NCBI RefSeq assembly: GCF_000719705.1
Contig: NZ_JOHO01000080.1
Coordinates: 1 to 39,422, forward strand
Length of the DNA: 39,422 nucleotides
Direction of reading: 5' to 3'
From: Streptomyces sp. NRRL S-350
Lineage (GTDB): Bacteria; Actinomycetota; Actinomycetes; Streptomycetales; Streptomycetaceae
The first letter of the stretch is position 1; each line of letters starts with the position of its first letter. Below, in pieces: positions 34,201 through 39,422 of this stretch. A program made the position numbers and the translations under genes. The notes under the pieces are model-generated. The model searched no databases. It saw nothing but the letters and a program-made list of their open reading frames with translations, and had not been told where the DNA came from.

Positions 34201-36746
34201 ACGACCCGGCCGGAGGCATCCGGGCCGACAAGGGCACGCTCACCGAACCCGGCCGGTGGCTGAGGCTCACGCCGGTCAGGAGCGGGCTCACCGACGCGCA
34301 GAAGGCCAAGTACCCGCACCTGGCGGGCTACCGGGCCTTCACCGTGGACGCCCGCGACGCCACCCGCGTCCCGGCCGCGCTGCGCGGCCAGCTGCTGTTC
34401 ACCGAACACCTGCCCAACGGCGCCGTCCTGGCCGCGACCGGGGTCCAGACCCCCGGCGTGCTGGACGACCTGTACGCCGGGCGGACCGGCAAGGTCGACT
34501 TCGGCCCGGCGTACTACGACGGCAAGGTGGCGCTGTCGGTCTGGGCGCCGACCGCGCAGGACGTCTCCGTCCAGGTCTTCGACGGCCCCACCGGCGGCAC
34601 CCCCACGACACTGCCGCTGAAGCTGGACGACGAGACCGGCGTGTGGGAAGTCGTCCGGGACAAGCGCGAGTTGGACGGCAAGTACTACCTGTACCAGGTG
34701 AAGGTCTGGGCGCCCTCGGCGCAGCAGCTGGTGGTCGACACCGTCACCGACCCGTACTCGGTGGCGCTCTCCGCCGACTCCGGGCGCAGCCTGGTCGCCG
34801 ACCTCGACGCCAAGGAGCTCAAGCCCGCCGGCTGGGACGACCACGCCCGCCCGCAGGCCGTCCCGCCCGCGCAGCAGCAGATCCAGGAACTGCACGTCCG
34901 GGACTTCTCGGTGGCGGACACCACCGTCCCGGCCGCCGAGCGCGGCACCTACCTGGCGTTCACCGAGTCGAACTCGGCCGGCATGCAGCACCTGCGGGAG
35001 CTGGCCAAGGCCGGGATCACCACGATCCACCTGCTGCCGACCTTCGACATCGCCACCATCCGGGAGAACCGGGCCGACCAGAAACTGCCGGCCTGCGACC
35101 TCAAGTCCCTGCCCCCGGACGGCCCCAAGCAGCAGGAGTGCGTGGCCGCCGTCGCCGCCGACGACGCCTACAACTGGGGCTACGACCCGCTGCACTACAA
35201 CGTGCCGGAGGGCTCGTACGCGACCGACCCCGGCGGCACCGCCCGCACCGTGCAGTTCCGGCAGATGGTGCAGGCGATGCACGCGGCCGGACTGCGGGTG
35301 GTGCTCGACGTGGTCTACAACCACACCGCCGCCAGCGGCCGGGCCGACCACTCGGTGCTCGACCGGGTGGTCCCCGGCTACTACCAGCGGCTGGACGCGG
35401 ACGGCAAGGTGACGACGGACAGCTGCTGCGCCGACACCGCGCCCGAGCACGCCATGATGAACCGGCTGGTGGTCGACTCCGTGACCCTCTGGGCCCGGGA
35501 GTACAAGGTGGACGGCTTCCGCTTCGACCTGATGGGCCTGGATCCCAAGTCCACCATGCTGGACGTGCAGGCCGCACTGCGGAAGATGACACCGGACTCG
35601 GACGGCGTGGACGGGAAGAACGTCTTCCTGTACGGCGAGGGCTGGAACTTCGGCGCCGTCGCGAACAACGCCCGGTTCGAGCAGGCCACCCAGGCCAACA
35701 TGGCCGGCACCGGCATCGCCACCTTCGACGACCGGATCCGCGACGCCGCCCGCGGCGGCAACTTCATGCTCGACTCCGCCCCGCAACAGGGCTTCGCCTC
35801 CGGCCTGTTCACCGACCCCAACGGCGCGCCCGCGAACGGCACCCCGGAGGAGCAGAAGGCCCGGCTCCTGCACCAGATGGACCAGCTGAAGGTGAGCCTG
35901 ACCGGCAACCTGGCCGGCTACGCCTTCACCGACAGCTCAGGGAAGGCCGTCACCGGCGCCCAGGTCGACTACAACGGCGCCCCGACCGGGTACGCGGCCA
36001 AGCCGGGCGAGGCGGTGGAGTACGTGGACGCCCACGACAACACCGACCTCTTCGACGCGCTCGCGTACAAGCTGCCGACCGCCACCGCGCCCGCCGACCG
36101 GGCCCGGATGCAGGCGCTCGGGCTCTCCCTCACCGCGCTCACCCAGGGCGCGGGCTTCGCCCAGGCCGGCAGCGACCTGCTGCGCTCCAAGTCGCTCGAC
36201 TCCAACTCCTACGACTCCGGCGACTGGTTCAACGCGATCCACTGGGACGCCGCGGACGGCAACGGCTGGGGCCACGGCCTGCCGCCGGCGGCCGACAACA
36301 AGGCGATGTGGCCGACCGCGCAGTCCCTGCTGGCGAACCCGGAGCTGACCGTCGGCGCGGCCGACATCAGGGCGGCCTCGGCGCAGTACCAGGAGTTCCT
36401 GCGGATCAAGCAGTCCTCGCCGCTGTTCTCGCTGCCGACCCTGGCCGCCGTCCAGCAACGGCTCTCGTACCCGCTCTCCGGCACGGCCGGCGAGACGCCC
36501 GGGGTGATCACCCTGCACCTCGACGGGACCGGGCTGAAGGGCGCGGAGAAGGGCATCACCGTGGTCTTCAACGCCACGCCCACCGCGCAGACGCAGACCG
36601 TGGCGGCCCTGAAGGGGACGAGCCAGGCGCTGCACCCCGTCCAGGCGGGCGGGGCGGACGGGGTGGTGAAGCGGTCCGGCTTCGACGCCGGGACCGGCAC
36701 GTTCACCGTGCCGGGGCGCACCGTGGCGGTGTTCGTCCAGGGCTGA
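31242..36746 (+). CDS. Secreted two-domain alpha-amylase/pullulanase (amylopullulanase)
   Basis: An extracellular starch-degrading enzyme of 1834 residues with two complete GH13 catalytic modules, cutting alpha-1,4 and alpha-1,6 links. After a signal peptide ([18 protein letters not shown]...ALA) module 1 has DVITNH (187-192), GFRID322TVKH, FGE356 and NHD427. Linkers follow, then two pullulanase-type starch-binding repeats (about 735-835 and 846-935), recognisable as [18 protein letters not shown] and [21 protein letters not shown]48-like domain ([16 protein letters not shown]) precedes module 2: YNWGYDP (1310-1316, type I pullulanase mark), DVVYNH (1356-1361), GFRFD1429LMGL, YGE1466GWN and AHD1599N. 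GTG 31242 has AAGGGAG six bases upstream. The combination resembles the known Streptomyces bifunctional amylase/dextrinase. Confidence 0.95.
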   Translation: MADAPLRPRRSTSPRRPGRTAVLLAAALTAATLGSAPAALAAAPPAPPSDAALAATAGRHDLTREQFYFVLPDRFANGDTANDSGGITGGRLDNGFDPADKGFYHGGDLAGLIQKLDYIQDLGTTAIWMAPIFKNKPVQGSGADASAGYHGYWITDFTQVDPHFGTNDQLKELIAKAHARGIKVFFDVITNHTADVIDDAEQQHGYRSVGAYPTLDTDGKPVDETAVADAGAPWPRTTKDSFPYTPVFRNPGDATAKTPSWLNDPSLYHNRGDSTFVGESATEGDFSGLDDLDTQNPRVVKGFEKVYQQWVKDAGVDGFRIDTVKHVNMAFWQQWAPALKDFAAKQGNKKFFMFGEVYSGDPAITSPYVTKGKLQATLDFPFQGAARSYVSQGGSAKALADVYGQDYRYTSADTDAYELPTFLGNHDMGRFGSFLLADNPGADDATLLGKERLANELQFLTRGQPVVYYGDEQGFTGAGGDKDARQDLFASKTPSYNTDRVLGGPAGAADRYGQDGELYRGIAGLAALRRDNPALADGAQIERYAADGPGVYAFSRIDAGQQVEYLAAVNNATEAKTVTLDTFSAGMGFDRIHPAAGEHVTSGADRKVTVTVPALSSVVFKAAGKLAAVGAAPQIALTPPADGSTGLVTVGARVDGGGFDRVSFAAQIGNGPWQTLGTADNGRYLVTQDLGAVAPGTVVRYKAVVQDSSGHLRSATAAFTTGTPAPQPKPTAGARPYAVVHYNRPDGDYDGWNLYAWGDLADGEATPWPAGHPFTGRDAYGAFAYVRLKPGASDVGFIVEKNGAKDVDADRHIDVGSTGEVWLKQGDPTVRTADPGPADTPPANTAVIHYNRADGDYDGWGLHDWTGAATPTDWGRPLTPARRDAFGAVFEVPLAPGATSLSYILHKGNDKDLPADQSLDFAVDGKEIWILGGREGHLLPQSPAASSQIDLGSAKAQWIDAKTVVVPVNYGAGDDALAGGTSAQLVYDPAGGIRADKGTLTEPGRWLRLTPVRSGLTDAQKAKYPHLAGYRAFTVDARDATRVPAALRGQLLFTEHLPNGAVLAATGVQTPGVLDDLYAGRTGKVDFGPAYYDGKVALSVWAPTAQDVSVQVFDGPTGGTPTTLPLKLDDETGVWEVVRDKRELDGKYYLYQVKVWAPSAQQLVVDTVTDPYSVALSADSGRSLVADLDAKELKPAGWDDHARPQAVPPAQQQIQELHVRDFSVADTTVPAAERGTYLAFTESNSAGMQHLRELAKAGITTIHLLPTFDIATIRENRADQKLPACDLKSLPPDGPKQQECVAAVAADDAYNWGYDPLHYNVPEGSYATDPGGTARTVQFRQMVQAMHAAGLRVVLDVVYNHTAASGRADHSVLDRVVPGYYQRLDADGKVTTDSCCADTAPEHAMMNRLVVDSVTLWAREYKVDGFRFDLMGLDPKSTMLDVQAALRKMTPDSDGVDGKNVFLYGEGWNFGAVANNARFEQATQANMAGTGIATFDDRIRDAARGGNFMLDSAPQQGFASGLFTDPNGAPANGTPEEQKARLLHQMDQLKVSLTGNLAGYAFTDSSGKAVTGAQVDYNGAPTGYAAKPGEAVEYVDAHDNTDLFDALAYKLPTATAPADRARMQALGLSLTALTQGAGFAQAGSDLLRSKSLDSNSYDSGDWFNAIHWDAADGNGWGHGLPPAADNKAMWPTAQSLLANPELTVGAADIRAASAQYQEFLRIKQSSPLFSLPTLAAVQQRLSYPLSGTAGETPGVITLHLDGTGLKGAEKGITVVFNATPTAQTQTVAALKGTSQALHPVQAGGADGVVKRSGFDAGTGTFTVPGRTVAVFVQG

Positions 36747-36777
36747 CTCCGGCGCTCGTCGAGGGCTGACTCCGGCG
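36733..36777 (+). repeat. Duplicated stop region of the amylase-pullulanase gene
   Basis: A 22-bp unit reading TCGTCCAGGGCTGACTCCGG then CG (36733-36754) is repeated at 36756-36777 with one mismatch (period 23). The unit contains the last codons and the stop of the gene; the copy lies just beyond it. Confidence 0.85.
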
Positions 36778-36834
36778 TTCCTGCGGCGCTCGGCGCGTGT
36801 CGTTTCGGAACTGGTCCGTACACCACGCAACTGT

Positions 36835-36871
36835 CGGGCCCCGCACCGCTGTTCAAGCGGCGCGGGGCCCG
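36835..36871 (+). terminator. Terminator of the amylase-pullulanase gene
   Basis: CGGGCCCCGC (36835-36844) and CCGCT (36846-36850) pair with AGCGG (36856-36860) and GCGGGGCCCG (36862-36871), a 15-bp stem with one A-C mismatch and loop GTTCA. Confidence 0.9.
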
Positions 36872-37367
36872 GTTCCGTTCCGGCGCAACAGTGGCCGGAA
36901 ACCGTTCCTGGCACGGCCGGAAGTGTGACGTGCCGCGCCCGCTCGGCGCTGCGCGCTGCCCGACGCGCCCTCCGGCGGTTCTGAGCGCTGGTCAGTGACC
37001 ACCGGCGGTGATCGAACTTTGTCCGGACCATGAAAACCGTGTTCACGACTGTGCAAAGCCGTAGCACAACTGACTTACCGCCATGCATACGGTTTCGGTA
37101 ATGAACCGGCCAATCGGTGGCATGCATCTGTCATTGACGGCCGGTTTGCTGCCACGATTCCTCCGGCTGCAGACGAGGGGGCCCCACCTCCCGGTGCAGC
37201 TGCTCCAGTCCAGGTGCAGCGCGTCCCGACCTGCAACGGGTTGTGAGCACCGCAACCCGCTACCGCACCTCCGTCGCACCCGGCGGGGGCCCCCACTGCG
37301 CCGCAACCCCGCGGCCCAGGTTTCTCTCCACCGGCGCGAACCGGCGCCGGTCGGAAAAGGAGTCCGC
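36872..37367 (+). other. 496-base leader region of the metalloprotease gene
   Basis: No gene is supported. Visible elements: TGTGC (37050-37054) and GCACA (37064-37068), an inverted repeat; CATGCAT at about 37083 and 37119; AACCGGCC at about 37103 mirrored by GGCCGGTT at about 37138; a 12-bp palindrome ACCGGCGCCGGT (37340-37351) just before the ribosome site AAAAGGAG (37355-37362). The AT content is higher between about 37010 and 37150, so the promoter is probably there; TTGACG at about 37134 is a possible -35. Confidence 0.5.
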
Positions 37368-39422
37368 ATGTCCCGTTACGCTCACGCCCGGAAGGCGGCG
37401 GTCGTCATGGCCGCCTCCACCGCGCTGCTGGTCACCGGCATACCGGTCATCGCCCAGGCGGCCACGCCGGACGCGCCGGCCGCCGTCGCGGCCCAGCAGA
37501 CCACCCGGGCCGCGCTGATCGCCTCGGCGAACCAGCAGACCGCCTCGCTCGCCCAGGCCCTCGGCCTGAGCAGCCAGGAGAAGCTGGTCACCAAGGACGT
37601 CGTCCAGGACGCCAACGGCGGTCGCCACCTGCGCTACGAGCGCACCTACGCCGGACTGCCCGTCCTGGGCGGCGACCTGATCGTCCACCAGGACGCGAAC
37701 GGTGCCACCAAGAGCGTGACCAAGGCCAGCGAGGCCACCCTCGCCGGCGTCGACACCACCCCGGCCCAGGCCGCGCCGAAGGCCCAGGCCGCCGCGCTGG
37801 CCGTCGAGGCGGGCTCCGTCGACACCGCCCCCCGCCTGGTGGTGTGGGCCGCGGACGGCACCCCGAAGCTCGCCTGGGAGACCGTCATCGCCGGCCGCGA
37901 GTCCGACGGCACCCCGAGCAAGCTGCACGTGGTGACCGACGCCAAGACCGGTGACGTGCTCAGCAAGGCCGACGGCATCAAGCGGGGCACCGGCACCGGC
38001 GTCTTCGTCGGCACCGTCCCGCTGACCACCACCCAGAGCGGCTCGACCTACTCGCTCAAGGACGCCACCCGCGGCGGCCAGAACACCACCGACATGAAGA
38101 ACGGCACCTCCGGCAACGGCACGCTGTTCACCAAGTCCTCGGACACCTGGGGCAACGGCCAGGCCAGCAACCGCGAGTCGGCCGCCGTGGACGCGCAGTT
38201 CGGCGCCGCCGCGACCTGGGACTTCTACAAGAACACCTTCGGCCGCAACGGCATCCGCAACGACGGCGTCGGCGCCATGAGCCGGGTCCACTACGACACC
38301 GGCTACGTCAACGCGTTCTGGGACGACTCCTGCTTCTGCATGACCTACGGCGACGGCTCGGGCGACACCCACCCGCTCACCGAACTCGACGTCGCCGGCC
38401 ACGAGATGAGCCACGGCGTCACCTCGGCCACCGCCAACCTGAACTACTCGGGCGAGTCCGGCGGCCTCAACGAGGCCACCTCGGACATCTTCGGCAACAT
38501 GGTCGAGTTCTACGCGAACCTGCCCAAGGACGTGCCGGACTACCTGGTCGGCGAGCTGATCGACATCAACGGCAACGGTACGCCGCTGCGCTACATGGAC
38601 AAGCCCTCCAAGGACGGCACCTCGGCCGACTCCTGGTACTCGGGCGTCGGCAACCTGGACGTGCACTACTCGTCCGGTGTCGCCAACCACTTCTTCTACC
38701 TGCTGGCCGAGGGCAGCGGCGCCAAGGTGATCAACGGCGTCAGCTACAACAGCCCCACGGTCAACAACATCACCGTCACCGGCATCGGCCGGGACAAGGC
38801 GCAGCAGGTCTGGTACAAGGCGCTGACCGCCTACATGACCTCGACCACCAACTACGCCGCCGCCCGTACCGCGACCCTGAACGCGGCCACCGACCTGTAC
38901 GGCGCGAACAGCGCCGAGTACAACGCGGTCGCCACCGCCTGGGCCGCCGTCAACGTCGGCTCGCTGCCCAACCCGGGCGGCGTCACCGTCACCAGCCCGG
39001 GCAACCAGTCGACCGCCGTCGGCACCGCGGTCAACCTGGCGATCAAGGCGTCGGGTGGGACGGCTCCGCTGTCGTACTCGGCGACGGGCCTGCCGGCCGG
39101 TCTGGTGATCAACGCGTCGACCGGTGCGATCACGGGTACGCCGACCACGGCGGGCACCTCGAACGTGACGGTGACGGTGAAGGACTCGGCGGGCAAGTCG
39201 GGGACGGCGAGCTTCACCTGGACGGTGACCAGTGGTGGCGGCGGCGGTTGCACGCCGGCGCAGCTGCTGGGCAACCCGGGCTTCGAGACGGGTTCGGCGT
39301 CGCCGTGGACGGCGAGCTCCGGCGTGGTCGACAACAGCTCGGGCCAGGCCGCGCACGGCGGTTCCTGGAAGGCGTGGATGAACGGCTACGGCTCCGCGCA
39401 CACCGACTCGCTGTCGCAGACG
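37368..39422 (+). CDS. Secreted M4 (thermolysin-type) metalloprotease, 3' partial
   Basis: An extracellular neutral zinc protease, cut by the window end after 685 codons. Signal peptide HARKAAVVMAASTALLVTGI then AQA; an FTP/PepSY-like propeptide (SLAQALGLSSQEKLVTKDVV, RHLRYERTYAGLPVLGGDLI; residues about 50-200); catalytic domain with H345-E346-x-x-H349 (VAGHEMSHGVT) and the third ligand E369 (GGLNEATSDIFGN), and the proton-relay histidine block NLDVHYSSGVANHFFY. Next come an Ig-like putative adhesion or folding domain (about 545-620; GTAPLSYSATGLPAGLVINA) and a Gly linker, then the start of a C-terminal jelly-roll-like domain (LLGNPGFETGSASPWTASSG). ATG 37368 has AAAAGGAG six bases upstream. 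The extra C-terminal domains may target the enzyme to insoluble substrate. Confidence 0.95.
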   Translation, partial: MSRYAHARKAAVVMAASTALLVTGIPVIAQAATPDAPAAVAAQQTTRAALIASANQQTASLAQALGLSSQEKLVTKDVVQDANGGRHLRYERTYAGLPVLGGDLIVHQDANGATKSVTKASEATLAGVDTTPAQAAPKAQAAALAVEAGSVDTAPRLVVWAADGTPKLAWETVIAGRESDGTPSKLHVVTDAKTGDVLSKADGIKRGTGTGVFVGTVPLTTTQSGSTYSLKDATRGGQNTTDMKNGTSGNGTLFTKSSDTWGNGQASNRESAAVDAQFGAAATWDFYKNTFGRNGIRNDGVGAMSRVHYDTGYVNAFWDDSCFCMTYGDGSGDTHPLTELDVAGHEMSHGVTSATANLNYSGESGGLNEATSDIFGNMVEFYANLPKDVPDYLVGELIDINGNGTPLRYMDKPSKDGTSADSWYSGVGNLDVHYSSGVANHFFYLLAEGSGAKVINGVSYNSPTVNNITVTGIGRDKAQQVWYKALTAYMTSTTNYAAARTATLNAATDLYGANSAEYNAVATAWAAVNVGSLPNPGGVTVTSPGNQSTAVGTAVNLAIKASGGTAPLSYSATGLPAGLVINASTGAITGTPTTAGTSNVTVTVKDSAGKSGTASFTWTVTSGGGGGCTPAQLLGNPGFETGSASPWTASSGVVDNSSGQAAHGGSWKAWMNGYGSAHTDSLSQT

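Noticed and set aside
31239..35873. A 1544-codon minus-strand frame inside the amylase-pullulanase gene
   Set aside because: A shadow frame produced by high GC at third positions; the plus strand carries all GH13 motifs.
36892..36901. AdpA-like site TGGCCGGAAA before the metalloprotease
   Set aside because: One mismatch to TGGCSNGWWY, and such decamers occur often by chance in this sequence; no second site at suitable distance.
37260..39401. A 713-codon open frame on the minus strand across the metalloprotease
   Set aside because: It mirrors the high-GC coding frame of the protease and contains repetitive Val/Gly/Arg text without motifs; the plus-strand frame has a signal peptide and the HEMSH zinc site.

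Overview
The window is very GC-rich actinobacterial chromosome, most likely from Streptomyces or Kitasatospora (family Streptomycetaceae). Evidence is the third-position GC bias, frequent GTG starts, a type A RNase P RNA with actinobacterial loops, an F420-dependent reductase, a large SARP/AfsR-type regulator, a GlnA2-type glutamine synthetase beside GlnE, and a class E sortase with an LAXTG substrate. Most of it looks like ordinary core chromosome with small accessory inserts.

Layout. 1-1520: a DHA2-family efflux pump, cut by the window edge. 1531-3007: rnpB, followed by about 1 kb of decayed genes plus an intact NUDIX hydrolase; the 3' end of rnpB recurs as a near-perfect 24-bp direct repeat at 2984-3007, the signature of an old integration or segmental duplication. 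3043-9452: small conserved genes (Cys-rich protein, ACT-domain protein, PadR regulator with its own promoter and operator, primase/polymerase-like protein, methionine aminopeptidase, npdG and others). 9468-15773: site-2-protease-like membrane protein, a SARP-NB-ARC regulator, and a DrrA-like ATPase whose permease partner breaks off in a homopolymer-rich patch; 11-bp-phased CTGTCAG repeats upstream of the ATPase look like a SARP binding site. 15930-19539: panB, then a DHA2 exporter with its TetR-family repressor and shared operator half-sites. 19846-24209: an exonuclease/endonuclease/phosphatase-family membrane protein, nadE and glnA2. 24471-26520: a secreted His-rich and Gln/Asn-rich wall protein ending in LAHTG, convergent with a class E sortase. 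26766-31000: glnE and a PAP2-type membrane enzyme. 31242-36746: a giant secreted alpha-amylase-pullulanase. 37368 to the end: a secreted M4 metalloprotease, cut by the window edge.

How the genes work together. Nitrogen/amide metabolism (glnA2, glnE, nadE), vitamin synthesis (panB) and N-terminal methionine removal (map) are housekeeping. Three export systems each sit beside a regulator or regulatory site (PadR nearby, SARP, TetR). The right third is dominated by extracytoplasmic functions: wall-anchored adhesin-like protein plus sortase, starch depolymerisation and proteolysis.

The strongest leads are the LAHTG protein with its stepped GEH/GGH repeat and prion-like segment beside a sortase, the phased heptamers in front of the truncated drrAB-like operon, and the rnpB 3'-end duplication. 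Functions are assigned by reading motifs only; no database search was run.
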